Assembly (NCBI GenBank): GCA_948099385.1
Contig: CANUEZ040000113.1
Span: 4,786,501-4,850,500, forward strand
From: Fasciola hepatica
Lineage: Eukaryota > Platyhelminthes > Trematoda > Plagiorchiida > Fasciolidae
Length of the DNA: 64,000 nt
Direction of reading: 5' to 3'
The position numbers and the translations under genes are program-made. How positions within the stretch are numbered: position 1 is the stretch's first letter; each line of letters opens with the position of its first letter. A model generated the notes under the pieces. The model saw only the letters and a list, made by a program, of their open reading frames with translations. It made no database searches and had not been told where the DNA came from. This document shows positions 35,931 to 48,200 of the stretch, one piece after another.

Positions 35931-38900
35931 GGGATTAGGTAGCCATGAACTGTGCTCTATTGCAATAAACGGACGATGTCAAGTTGAAAACGGGGAGCTG
36001 GCAATGCAAGAAGTAAAGAGTGCGTCAGATGGTATTAATGCCGCGGAAGGATCGAGATACGGTAAGTGTGAGGCACAGTTATAGACAAAATGAACGCATA
36101 TCATGATTGGCGGTAGCATGGTTGCAAAAGAACTGGCCGGCGAAGAACTGGAGGAGGCAGAGAAAATAAGTGGACATATAAATATATATAGGTATATACA
36201 TATCAAAGCAGGAGCACATAGCAGTGAAGGGACGGGACACGGAGGTAGCAGTGGTTGGATGAGACAGATGGGGTTGGGTCAGATGGTGCGGAATTAACTT
36301 GGATAGACCCTGATGAATTTTTTATGACGGGTGAACATGGGGGATCAACAGCAAAGGAGAACCAACTTTGGAAGCACAGAAGCGGTGGCTGTGAGCGGAA
36401 ATTGATAAGCGTGGGAATATGAAGGAAAGGATCAACGAAAACAGGTAAGATTGAATCTAACAGTGTGATTATTGCAGGTGTGACATGAGGTGACGGTCAA
36501 ACATGGGTGAAACGTTATTAAATGGACAAAGAATATGCAGCAAGATGGCCGCGAAAAGGGCTAGGGGACGCAGAGTGAATGGAAGTACGGGGTGTTTGGA
36601 GAGGTGTAAAAGATCACTGGAGAAGGGAAACCTGGAGGTTAAGAGAACTGTGGTGCGAAGATGCATCAGTTTTAACAGCGAATATTATGGAAGGGATAAA
36701 AGAGGTGGGGGATCAGAAAGATCGGGTAGCGGCAGATCACATGGTTTGAAACTGTGGGTGAGAGTGATGACGTTACGGTGACATTATACCGAGGGGAAAG
36801 CGGAAAGACGGTGCAGCCTGAAAGGCACGATGAAGATGCCTATGGCGAGCCGTGAATGAAGTGGACGAGAGTGTTGGCCAAAAACAGCCAGGTAAGAGAT
36901 GATGAATCAAATTTTTTCGCTGCGGACGATGCGGGATGAAGACCGAGAAGAAGAGAAGAATCCGGACGGGAAAGCCTGTGGCAAAACAGAATGCACGAAA
37001 AATAGCTATGCTCTGGATTTGAGAGAATGGGGGTGGAGAGCTGCGTGCTTACAGGCCACTGCACTAAGGGATTGAGCCAGAAGTTGCTAATCGGTTTGCT
37101 GCCTAGGAGGACGATCCACGGAAGAATTACGGATTCAGAAGTAAAAATTTGGAGATGGTAAAAAGATAATACAGTTGATCGTAAAAATTAAATGTTTGGA
37201 ACGGCGGGTTCTCATATGGGGATTGGTCATGGTTACGGATGTGTCTGGTACGTAATGGTGGAAGTAATAACATGGACAGAAAAAGATATCGCACACTAGT
37301 AGCTAGTGAGGTATGCGATCAATGGGTCTTATAAGCATAGGAGGTACCAAGTAAGTACTGACTAGGAGCCGACAGGGGCAAAACGGGTGGAAAAGAACAT
37401 ATTTCGGACTTGAGCAGATTAGAACGGATAGGGCGGGAGTGAATTCATTTAGTGAGGCTTGTCATTGTGGAAAACGATGAAAACAAAAACAGAATGGATT
37501 GGTGTGCATACAGAGGAAGAACGACACGGAAGGGAAGTGGTAAGAGCGCTGGCAAGAACGATAGATGGGCGAGTCGTGGCGGAAGAATGGTAGGAGCATG
37601 CAGTCCGCAGCGGGCAGTGGTAAATGCGATAGGGCGGGAAGAGTTGAAGCGCGCAATCCGCAACCGGTGCTGGTGGGTGGGACTGACTGTGCGCTGGACA
37701 CCCAACCTGAAACATACTTCGTGAAGCGAACACAGGAGGTGTGATCCACCAGCCTAATTGCGCTCGCACATCGTTGCAGACGGCCTGCACGCCCGAAGCT
37801 CGCTGGCCAAAGCGGGGGATCTGACCGCGTCCCGCAACATTGGAATTGGCTTGAGTGTTCAATAATGGTTGTACGGAGGACTGAGCACCCGCGATAAGGG
37901 TATATGGTCCGGGACCAACTGGACAGATTGTGAGAACTTGGACAACGGAGCCAACGGGAACAGCGATCGACAGACGGCCATACAGCAATAGTATACGGGT
38001 GCACCAGCCAGGAAGGTGGTCAGTGTAGTGCCCGAGGTGGTTGACCGGCATTGAGGATAACTAGGAGGGGAAATGACATAGAGAAACGCAGTCTGGGCAT
38101 AGCCCAGCTGAGGATCAACGGTTAACGGAAAGAAGAACAAAGGTGAAGCACGGGCTCATTGTGTACCGGATCCCTAAGACACATTGAGGCCATGAAACGT
38201 GAGACTAAAAAGGGAAACGCTTAAGTAAGGGCTAAAACTTTCAACGGGAAGGTTAATTTTTCACCTGAAGCAGTCATTTAGCAGAAGAAAAGACTAAGTT
38301 CTACATGAAATTATGGACGAAGCCTAGCTGGGCTACAGGATGGGGGCAGAATTGGTCACGTCATAACTAGATGTTGAGTTCGGTTAGTGAGCCACGCTAT
38401 ATTAGATAAATGAGACTGTATTTCCCGGTTCAGAATCACAGAGGTGGTGAGGGAAATATATGTGTTGGGACCTGGTGCGAAAGAAGCCAAAGTATGCTGA
38501 GAGCTATCGAGGAGCTTTGGGTTACTTACCATGCTTGTGTTGATAAACACAGGACAGTATTGAGTATATATAGGCATATATATATGCATATATGTATCGG
38601 ACCAGGGGGCAGTTACTGATGCAGTTTCTATAGCACCTTTTAGGTTTGTTTCAGGGCCGCAGACGTGATATAACTAGATAAAGGTAATAAATCATGGAGC
38701 TGATGAGACTGTGAGGAGAATAACAGTGGCTTCTCTATAAATGCGAACTCATCTGGAAGGACTTATTTCAAAGTGAAATTGGCAGAATCCTATAAGTTGT
38801 TATGGGAAAAAAATAGTGGAAGCAGACATGCTTTGAATAGGTCAAAGGCGAAGTCTAAGGAGAAGCGGTCAAACAAAGCATTCAGAATTTCAAAGGCGAT

Positions 38901-39239
38901 GAAGTTATTTGGGGAGTTAAGGTAAAGCGAGAAAGATGAGCAATGGCTTAAAAGTCGAGGCCTTTCTTGTAAGCTTGAATTTCGGTTATGTGAACGTTGA
39001 ATAAGCGCAAAACGGTTGGGACGGAAAGGAATTTCTCAGTAGCATGCACGAATGCATACTTTGACTGAGAAGGTCTGATGTGCAGAGGAGGTTTATTCTA
39101 GAGTCTGGAATACGTGAAGAGGTAGAACTCAGAGCATAGAATAGCCCTCGTGAAGGGTGTGGTAATAGTATACTGTCCATTACGGAGTGAATGTCCAGTA
39201 TCCGGGGAGAAGCACAACTGGTTGGAGGAATAGGATGGC
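35931..39239 (-). other. 3' tail of element D, upstream part
   Basis: Pyrimidine-rich on minus. It includes a 200-codon open frame (38051-37449) overlapping a 180-codon frame (38004-37462), both across the shared block. No domain recognised in either. An AT-rich palindromic stretch lies near 38565-38596. Confidence 0.5.
37670..37850 (-). repeat. Shared 3'-tail block, copy in element D
   Basis: Best-preserved copy of the block: minus strand reads GGACGCGGTCAGATCCCCC, then CGCTTTGGCC, CGGGCGTGCAGGCCGTCTG and TCCAGCGCACAGTCAGTCC. It pairs with 4266-4440 and 31326-31505. Confidence 0.8.
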
Positions 39240-40611
39240 TTAGTCAATAGCTTTTACAGAAATACCAGACTTAGCCCGATACGACGAAGCCATAATAGTT
39301 CGATTTTGAGAGATAAGCTTCATTCCCTGTAGTTTACGTTTGACGACCAACCGATAAGCTGCTTCATGAATCTTCTTTAAATACCTTGAACAATAACCCT
39401 GTCGGATTTTCTCGCAGTAGTGAAGATTAGGGAAAATATTCAAGGAGGGGCCTGGCACGTGCTTTGTACATGCATATACTGCTCTCCCAAAGCTGAAAGG
39501 ATCTGAACAGAAGACCAAGACACTTTTCAGCCGTCGCCGTTTGGAGGACAGCATGTTCCGAGAAGTTGAAAGAGCAAGAATAACTTAAGCCAAGGTCTTT
39601 TACTAAAGGCTGGCTGTCGATGGGTGAACCGCCAATGCATAAAGAACCAGGAGGAACCTGGCATTTGTAAGTAAGGAAGATACACTTGTCGACAGAGAAT
39701 TTAATCGCCCAGGTTGAGCACCATTCATCAAGAGCGGCTAAGTCAGCGGCGATTTTAGGGATAGTAGTACTGAGGTTGCCAGGCGAAAAAGTGTAGACTA
39801 TCTTAATGTCGTCCGCGAACAAAAACGGCGTGCCATTAAGTATTGTCGGAAACATATCATTTATATATAGGAGGAAAAGCAGAGGGCCCAAAACACTGCC
39901 CTGAATAACGCCGCTGGTAACAGGCTTAGGATTAGAGGTGTGCCCGTTAATTAAGACAACCTGTGAACGATGAGATAATTAAGACGAGAACCAAGAAAGA
40001 AGTGGATCGACAATGTCAAATGGCCGTAGCTTTGTTAAAAGGTGGGGGTAAGGTACACGATAAAATGCCTTGGATAATTCAAGATAAAGAACAACAAAAG
40101 ATCTCACGCTTTCAGCAGAGTCGGTGACGAGACTCAGTAAATCATATTAACAAGTCATGCGGGACCGTAAACAGAGGAATCCGCATTGGTCGTCATTATT
40201 AAGGTTGAGGCATAACAAATGGTTAATAATGTGATCTTTAACTTCTTCATCCATTATTCTGGATAAGATGGGGGTATGGTTTATAAGGCGATAATTGAAT
40301 ATCTCAAGTAAAGGTCCTTTTGTGGATGGGAACGTTTGCCGAGCGCTTTCAGTTAGCAGGTACGGTGCTACCAATAAGTGAAAGAGTGAAAAGGTTAGGC
40401 GGCAACAGCGGGAGATCCGGTCCACTGTTGACAAGAGTAACTGGTGGTGGGTCATCGGAGCCCAGTCGAGGGGAGGGTTTGCTATTGGACAGTAGCTTGG
40501 AAATACTCCTGGCATCAAAGAGTATCGTAGAAAGGATAGAGTTGGTAAGTGGTGAAGTTGGGTGAGGGGCGATAACAGTAGGTGGAGCCGCGGCTGAAGC
40601 AAAAAATGCAT
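39240..40611 (-). pseudogene. Element D ORF2, reverse transcriptase
   Basis: 40611-40147 has NYRLINHTPILSRIMDEEV and QCGFLCLRSR. Motif A near 40090-40050 reads YLELSKAFYRVPYPH: both Asp of the usual LDxSKAFD box are replaced by Glu and Tyr, so the polymerase is dead. 39891-39427 starts at GPLLFLLYIND and has FLFADDIKIVYTF (intact FADD at about 39819-39808), LTYKCQVPPGSL, VKDLGLSYSCSF and CLGLLFRSFQL. QLIGWSSN and LWLRRIGLSLVFL follow in other frames down to 39240. Confidence 0.8.
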
Positions 40612-41760
40612 TGAAGGCTTCGGCTATACAAGGTGGGGAGATGATAGATGAGTTATTATCCAGAATCAGAAGTAGGAAGTCGGCCTTAACATCAGCGTTT
40701 CTAGACTTATGCAATATAGAAAGAAGTTGCGACTTGTTAGGATGACTCAAAGCCTTAGCTTCTTGGTCACGAAGTCGCGTATTATCTTGTCGTTGAATAA
40801 GTGTGGAGAGGTGGTTTAGACGAATAAAAAGTGAAAAGTCGTTGGAATTATATAGTTGTTTGAGAAGTTTATGGTACTTCTTATGGAGTGGCGAGACAGG
40901 CGACCTCTTTTTAGGTACAGCCTGGGCAGTATTGGACAATTTTTCCAGACAATCGGAAAAGAAGGAGTGGAAAATATTCGCAGCATGCTGAGGGTCCTGG
41001 GTGAGAAAATAATCACCCCAGTCTTTCTTCCGAATAAGCGTGACTAGCAAGGCCCAATTTCTGCATAGGAAAATATTGTTGGCTGGGTGTGCGGGATTAA
41101 ATGGGTCACTAAGGGGCAGATGGCAGATAACCACTTTATGGTCTTCGCCGGGATATTTTGTGTTACTGACAAGTCGATGAATGGCATGTTATGGGTGAAT
41201 ACCAGATCTAGTTTGTTCCCAGTTCTGGTAGGTTCGACACCATGTTGTGTCCAGCCACCAAGATGAATGCTGGTGATCAGGTCCATAAGATTGAGAGGAG
41301 CCGAGATGGTAGGCCAACAAATGTGAGGGAGATTAGAGTCACCCGCAATAAGCTTGGTTCCAGAAGGTAGGAAAGAGAGGCATTTGAATGACCTACTGAG
41401 AAGTGGAAACAAGGAACTGGGGGAATTTCGTGATCGATACATGCAGCCAATGTAAAGAACAGAGCTTTGGAGGTTCATAGTGAACCAGAGAGAATCAGGA
41501 ATAGAATCGAGTGCCGTATGTAAAAGAGGGTTCGTGGTGTAGACTTCCTTGACGTAGGCTAGGCACCCACCACCACGCCGGTTCGGTTTGTCGGTCCTTA
41601 GAAGACTGTACCCTGTCAAAGATACTTGTTTCTGCTCCTCTTTTTCGGCTGCACATGGTCATTGGGAGTGCTCTCAGACAGCCATGATTCCGTTGTTAAT
41701 ATAATGTCGTAATTATTCGTAAGGACAAGTTTTTAGATGCGGGAGTTTTTCAAGAAAAGA
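40349..41760 (-). pseudogene. Element D ORF2, endonuclease and linker
   Basis: Around 41720-41660 reads NNYDIILTTESWLSESTPND (catalytic Glu). Frame 41619-41044 has RRGGGCLAYVKE, DSLWFTMNL, IGCMYRS, AGDSNLPHICW (GDSN instead of GDFN), LGGWTQHGVEPTR and KLDLVFTH. The Asp-His block (YPGEDHKVVICHLPL near 41160-41110) is in a third frame that continues as 41134-40349, the linker up to the RT entry. At least two frameshifts. Confidence 0.75.
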
Positions 41761-42083
41761 ACGCGAGTTGAATAAGGCTAAAAATATGACATTTGCGGGA
41801 GGCGGTATAGGCACATCAAGGTGGGGTTAGCGTAAGTTGGAAGGAGGAAGGCCATCGCGATTGGGAGTAAAGAAGATCAGCGTCAAAGGGGAATGTGTTG
41901 ATGCAGATGCTAGTGGAGGTTCAGATGAGGTGACTTTCAGCCAAGCTTGAGTAAACGTTGCAGTGAGAGGGACTGCTGAGGGGTGGAGAAACTGGGCATC
42001 AAAGGAGGGGGAAATGTCGGAGCAAAGGGAAAAACCTTTGGGGTTTGGGAGACCGATATCAGACAGAGTTGATTAAGAGCAGT

Positions 42084-43430
42084 CTATAAATACCGGCCAT
42101 TAGGATTTGAGTATGGGATGGAGGGGTATGCAGAGGGCAGGGTTGAAAATATGTGAGGAATGGGGGTGTAGGAAGGTAGATTAAGCTGCACGTTGTGGGA
42201 GGGGTAACCTAAGTTGGATGGAACGCCAAATATGGAGCAGTTAGTATCGAGAGCATCAGAGATAGTTGTTAGGTGAGGAGTACGACTTGAGGCAGAGGGG
42301 ACGGAGTGTGGAGGCCGTGAGCACGGTGAACTTGTAGGGACCACCGATGCATTGGAGCAAGGGATATTTTCTAAGGTCAAAACCTTATTCGGTGGGTTAA
42401 GGCTAGTTGATTTAATAGGAGACAGTTGAACGAAGGAGGGGTTTAAGAGAAGGGTGGGAAGACTGATAGACCTATTCCTCTGGACGGCGAGTAGCTCATC
42501 ACCGGGGGGAACAGAGAGTGAATTAGAGTTGAGGGTGTACCCAACAGGCGGTGAGTTTGGAGAGCGAGGCATTAGTTGGCGTCTTTTACTGGGTGGCAGT
42601 AAGAGGGGAGAAGCGGAAATGTCTAGATCAACAGTAGTAGGATCAGATTTTAAAGAGTTCAGTACGGGAGCAGATGAGGAGGCAGTGGGCGGTTGTGAAG
42701 AGGCAGGAGGCGCGTGTGAAGATAGAGCAGTGGGGGCTTGATAAAAAGCGATGGAGTGACCAGCCGTCTGTGTCGAAGGCTAAGGGCTATCAGGCGTCTT
42801 TCTGTGGATGAAGTCAAGGGAGATCTGGTAATTTCCCTTTGAAGGGGGGTTTTATCTATTTTTATGTTTTTATAGAGGGAATTAGAAACTACAGCTTCAC
42901 GCACTTTGTTGGATTCTTTCGCAGATAGATCATCTGCAGATCGCATAAGGATTGGACAGTTGAAGCGCTGGAAGCGCTTACGTAGCCTGGTTATTTGACA
43001 GGGAAGGTGGACCATACCACATGTCTTCAACAGTGTATGCTTGACATGCTCGAGAGTTATTCTCTCCGGGACGTTACACACGACCACATTACGAGAGTTC
43101 CTCACTGTTGTGAGAACTTCGGATGCAGCAGAGTCGATAAAGTGGCCAGCCACCGTCAGGTTTTGTAAGGTAGAAAGTTCAATGCTTTCAGTGCTGCAGA
43201 GTAGAGAGCGAGTTTAGATAACGTGTCTTTAAACTTCAGGAGCCGAGACTTTATATCTGAGAAGCTTTGGTCTAAAGCAGCTGTTCTTTCAGTCATCGAG
43301 CCTACAAAGTCACAGAGGTCAACCGAACATTGTTTCAAGCCACGGGAGTTCGAAACAGCCTATTTTTCCTAGAAACCGGAGTATGAGTGGATGGGGTATT
43401 ATTGGAAGTCTTCTTTACCACACGTGGCAT
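42084..43430 (-). pseudogene. Element D ORF1 protein remnant
   Basis: The start ATG at 43430-43428 opens a basic 31-codon segment (MPRVVKKTSNN..) ending at TGA. 43338-43156 (in another frame) has LKQCSVDLCDFV and a helical segment (TERTAALDQSFSDIKSRLL). 43153-42659 has VAGHFIDSAASEVL, RNVVVCNVPERITLEHVKHTL, CQITRLRKRFQRFNCPIL and YKNIKIDKTPLQREI. NVPE..C..I.RL.R....PI is the signature of a CR1-type ORF1 RNA-binding fold. 42572-42084 is a Pro/Ser-rich C-terminal region. Aligned order and motifs match element C. Confidence 0.7.
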
Positions 43431-44805
43431 TTTGAAATATCAAATAGAAGCTGCGAGTCAGGCGAAAAAGTAACGGTAAACTAGAGCCAGGTTATAATTT
43501 ACCGCTGGGAAAAAACTCCCTGAATTTCTCTGGGTTAGTGGAATGCCCTAAGAAGAAGTAATTTTAAGTAGTGCCTTAGGTAGATGAGTGAAAACTATAC
43601 CCATAACAGCACGCAACAAGGCCTGGTGTAGAGCGGAAGCAGGCCTCACCCGGAGAAAAAACTTACAGGATTTCTACCAGCACTCAGAAGAGATAAAAAC
43701 GTAGTCGGAAAGGTCAAAAAGAGGGCCGTGAAGAGCTCGCGGGGTCCGCGGAACATACCGTATCAGTACTGATTCGTCAACCTCAGTTTGTACGGCAAGG
43801 AGCACTGGGAGTGAAGAAAAAACCTCGCCTTCCTAAGGGGCAACTTACTAAAGCAACAGCACCCAAATTGGCTCCTAATTTTATTGGCGTCGCTTTCATC
43901 TCCGAAAGACTATTCCGTAAAGCTGGAAAGGTAACTTCCATGACCGTGGGTCAGGGAACACTGTACGTCGTGTCTGGCTCCCGTGGAACCAGCTGTCAGC
44001 TCCCAGGGCTGATGAGAATTATAGAGAGACACTCAGAATTAAGTTGGAAGATAATGTAGCCGGGCGGTGCTCAGGTAACCCACTTAAAACTCTAGACACA
44101 GCATTCGGAACAATGCCATCTGTACAACTCTGCGATGGTTAGAGAATGCTTGGGTTGGTGTGGTGGTGACATGAGTGATTTATGTGTGCAGCTTTTTCGG
44201 GAATCGGATGTCTCCCTGGTGCGGTGTGAAGTTCGGATGGAGTTGCCAGGTTTTCCATACTTCCTATCTGTTCTACCTCTGACCGATAACACGCAGTTGT
44301 ATATCGCGCATCAGGCGGAGGACCTGGTGGGAAGGACACCAGAGCACATGTGACTGAGGCAGCCGAAGGCCATCCTTCTGGCCTTTGGTGCATACCCCGT
44401 GACCAGACCAAAAAAGGGAACGGAAAGAGAGGTCGGCGTAGTGCGCTTCGGACGGCTAGGCGAAAAAGTGGAATGAGAAGGAACGAGAGAAGGGAATGTG
44501 AAATGAAATGGAAGGGCGTGAAAGGGAAGAGGAAAGATGAGGAAAAAGAAAAGGAAAAGATTGGAAGTCTTGAAGATCGACGCGCAAAGAAAAATAATTG
44601 GGCACGTTGGAAGCCGGTAAAAAGATATGAGGATAAGAAAGGAGAAACGAAAAGGCAAAACAGAACACTTCCGTGGAGAGAGGAAAAGCAAAAGAGTGTG
44701 GACACGAGGACCACGTGGGTGAGAAGAGGACGTGAAACCCGGAGGGCAGAACAACAAACCACGTTATCTGGCCATTTGGATGGGCAAATAAATCGTCATG
44801 GATCA
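43431..44805. other. Unassigned stretch left of BEL-1
   Basis: 43431-43800 probably contains the 5' UTR of D. From about 44350 the plus strand is very purine-rich; this produces a 251-codon plus frame (44350-45105) that runs into the LTR and pyrimidine-rich minus frames. The composition explains these frames, and I do not call a gene. Confidence 0.35.
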
Positions 44806-44810
44806 CCAGG
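44806..44810 (+). repeat. Target-site duplication of BEL-1, left (CCAGG)
   Basis: CCAGG directly before the 5' LTR, repeated directly after the 3' LTR at 51512-51516. Five bp is the usual BEL/Pao duplication size. Confidence 0.85.
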
Positions 44811-45190
44811 TGTAACAGCCGGTCGTGGAAAATCCCCCTTTTTCCCTCGCGATTCAGTGTTTTTTTTCCAACATCACTCATTTCCATACACTATTGACTT
44901 GTCTTTACGAACTGGTTGTTTTTCTGGACCAATTGTTGTTTGTTCGCGCCCAGAGCGCTATTTTGGCACATCCTTGTTCAGGACCTGCGTGACGCACGTG
45001 CTGTCTGCTCACACGCTGCTATTCGGTTTCTCGTTGTTGAGACTTTGTGATCGTATTATTGAGGTTTGTATATTGTTTACGTCATTGTTTATTTTAATAA
45101 TCTAGTATCGTAGAATTATCACGGATAATCGCCTTCTGATTTCGGGATCCGTTGCGAATTTGGCTACGCATTGCTCAAACGGTCGTAACA
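44811..45190 (+). repeat. BEL-1 5' LTR
   Basis: 380 bp, begins TGTAACAGCC and ends GGTCGTAACA (imperfect TGTNAC inverted ends). Identical by eye to 51132-51511. It should carry the promoter and polyadenylation signals, but I see no clear TATA box or AATAAA. Confidence 0.95.
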
Positions 45191-45208
45191 ATACTCAATA
45201 GATCTATT

Positions 45209-45218
45209 TGGAACGAGG
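45209..45218 (+). promoter_or_regulatory. Candidate primer-binding site of BEL-1
   Basis: TGGAACGAGG, 18 bases after the LTR end; a TGG start would pair with the CCA tail of a tRNA. The same stretch and spacing is kept in BEL-2. The distance is larger than usual, so this is tentative. Confidence 0.35.
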
Positions 45219-45232
45219 AAAATTCACGCAAA

Positions 45233-48200
45233 ATGCCAAGGAAAGGATCAAAGGCAGTCGAACCCGGACAGGAAGTAATACGGCAAGTCTCTGGGGAGGT
45301 TTTGGGTACTTATGATTCTTTAGCTAATGCTAGATCGCCTAGTCCTGTCAGTGCTAGCTCATGTGTTATTGAAAGCAATATTGATCGTAAGGACGTTGAT
45401 TTATATAAGCTGAGAATAATAGAACTAGAGCAACAGTTACTTTCGGCTAGACTACAGGCGCATGAAGCAGAGAAGTGTACACAGAAACAGCGAGAGTATA
45501 GGACCAGTGACTTCGACACTTCCGATAGGTTAGAGTGCAATAAGGTAGGGAACCCCACGCAGGTCGCCGACTACAAACCACCATCGATCGATCTGCCTAC
45601 AGTGGAGTTAACGGTTTTCGACGGGCGAGCTGAGCAATATTGCAAGTTTGTCAAACAGTTCGAGACGTTCGTTGAAAACAAGGTAAACGACCCTGGGCAA
45701 AGGCTTCTTTACCTTACTCACTACTGCCGAGGCCGAGCGCGAGAAGCTATCGACGGATGCACCATGCTCGATCCAGAACAAGGCTACACAAGGGCAAGAA
45801 AGATTCTGAGGGACTTGTTTGGCCAACCTTTCAAAGTAGCCCGTAACCTAATAGAGGGCGTGATGGCAGAGGCAAAGAAAACCAAGGGCGACGTCTACAC
45901 CATGGCCGACCTGGTGATCAAGATGCAGAATTGCTCAATAGCCCTCGACCATTTAGGTTACAGAGCTGACCTAGACGCCATGCACACTTTGGAAGGCATA
46001 GTCCGTCACCTCTCTCCCGAACTACAGGGTCGGTGGGCGGAAGAAGCTGAACGGATAAGCCGAGGCGACAGAGAAGCCAACTTCGAAGACCTGACTGAAT
46101 ACTTAGACAGGCAAACGAAGATAGCTGACAGCAGATTCGGCCGACTTATCCGGGACAGCAACCGAGCAAACAAGCCCGGTACTAGCCAAGTCCAAACCCC
46201 TGTACGGGAACATCCAAAGTACCAGCCTTGGACCAACACACACGTCATTTCACGAGATGCTACGGCGAAACCAAATTGCAGATCATGTGGTACTAGCCAT
46301 GGCCTACCAGAATGCCCCAAGTTCGGCAATGCCACAATAGACGAACGGTGGGGAATGGCGAGGATGGCAGGAGCATGTTTCATCTGTCTCAACACCACGC
46401 ACCGGGCAGCAGCCTGTAGAACAAGGAATCGATGTGGTTACGAGGGCTGCACGGGCAGACACCATCGGCTGCTGCATCAGGCGAGAATAACCATATCCGA
46501 GGCGAGTGCCAAGCCCAGCGTGATTTGCTCAACTTCACAATCTGCCAGTAAACCGGTACGTTTAGGCGTAGTGGCCGTGGGAGTAGTGACTCCGACTGGG
46601 ATAGCCAAGGCGTTGGCTTTCGTTGATAGTGGATCCGACACCACTTTAGTGAAAGAGCGGTTTGCCGACAAACACCAACTGGCTAAAGGTGCGACGTCGT
46701 TAGCAGTGAGCACGGTGGGCGGAACACAGGTAATGACTGCCGGTAGATTAAGGCTGCAACTCATCTCTCTAGACACTAACGAGGAAATTGAACCAACGGA
46801 GGCATTCACGTTAGCGGATCTCCCCATGCGAGCACCAAGGTCGGTGAACGCAATCTTGACTCGATGGCCCCACCTGCAGGATGTAACCGTTGTAGACTGG
46901 GAAGATGATGAGGTGGATCTCCTCATCGGATGCGACGTGCCAGAGGCGCATTGGGTGCTTGACCAAAGAGTGGGCGACCGCCAGGCACCTTATGCCGTAC
47001 GCACGGCTCTGGGATGGATGTTATACGGTCCAGTAGGGGTACGCGGTTCCGTGAATTACTTATCCGCCGAAACGGACCGCATAGAGTATCATCTGCAACG
47101 GCTTTATGAAAAGGAGTTTCATGACATTGGGGACGAAAGACCGACGTTGTCTCAAGAGGATCACTTCGCTCTACAAACGGTGCGGCAAGGCTCTAGAGGC
47201 CTCAAAAAACAGTTCGAGGTTCCCCTCCCATGGCGCACACCGGTCGACCCGTGGACTGACAACAGAAATTATGTTCTCCAACGATTACTACGACTAAAAG
47301 AACGCTTCATTCGAGACCAGAATCTGTGGGAACGATACGCGGATTTGATGAAGCGAAACGAGGACCTCGGTTACGTTGAAAGGGTGCCTGTTAACACCGA
47401 CAGCAAAAGGGGTATCTGGTATCTGCCTCACCATCCGGTTATCAACCCCAAGAAACCCAATAAACTGCGCGTGGTTTTCGACTGTGCGGCCAAGTTCCAG
47501 GGCAAGTCGTTAAACGATCGCCTACTACAGGGGACTGACTAGACCACACCACTGATCGATGTTCTGTGCCGTTTCAGAGTGGGTAAAGTGGCTTTGTCTG
47601 CTGACATTAGGGAAATGTTCCATCAGGTGAAGATTCCGGTAGGAGAACGAGATGCTTTGCGTTTCTTGTGGTGGGAAGGGAGCGACCGGGACAATGCAGT
47701 GGTGAATTATAGAATGACCGTACACCCCTTCGGAGCCATATCGTCACCATTTTGTGCCAACTACGCCCTCCGAGAATCAGCGAACAAACATGGCGATCTG
47801 GTACATCGGACGGTGGTAGAAAGCGTCAGCAGGAACTTCTACGTCGACGACTACCTTGGGTCATTCGATGATGTGGAATCAGCTCTAGAACAGTTCAGGG
47901 GTCTGACGAGATTGCTGGAAGAGGGTGGCTTCCATCTAACTAAATGGATGTCGAACGCTTCGGAAGTGCTGAAGGTCATCCCGTATCACGAAAAGGCCGA
48001 AAGGGTAAGAGATTTGGACGGCTCTCCACTTCCTATCGAGCGCACTTTAGGAATACAATGGGACGCGGAAACGGACGATTTTGTTTTCGAACTGAACGTT
48101 CCCGAGCTGCCAATAACCCGTCGTGGCATACTATCTGCCGTCTCAAGTTTGTTCGACCCGCTCGGTTTCGTCTCACCATGGCTGCTACCCGGAAAGATCT

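Larger units (their letters stand above)
32200..43430 (-). mobile_element. Non-LTR retrotransposon D (same family as C), interrupted
   Basis: Minus-strand full-length copy: ORF1 from the ATG at 43430-43428, ORF2 endonuclease at about 41760-41044, RT about 40610-39240, 3' tail with the shared block at 37850-37670, terminus at about 32205. The tail measures 5.5 kb against about 2 kb in A. About 3 kb of it (roughly 32.8-35.93 kb) looks foreign, so I read D as a host for a later insertion. All ORFs are broken. Confidence 0.7.

Noticed and set aside
44139..44762. 207-codon minus-strand frame, Ser/Phe/Leu-rich, looks like membrane protein
   Set aside because: It is the antisense of the purine-rich stretch; the hydrophobic composition follows from CT-rich codons.
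44350..45105. 251-codon plus-strand frame rich in Lys, Arg and Glu, running into the LTR
   Set aside because: Low-complexity purine-rich sequence keeps stops rare, no motif is seen, and the second half is LTR sequence. Not treated as a gene.
47540..47542. Programmed stop-codon readthrough at the TAG of BEL-1
   Set aside because: The stop lies inside the RT, not at a gag-pol border, and BEL-2 has a sense codon there. A point mutation is simpler.
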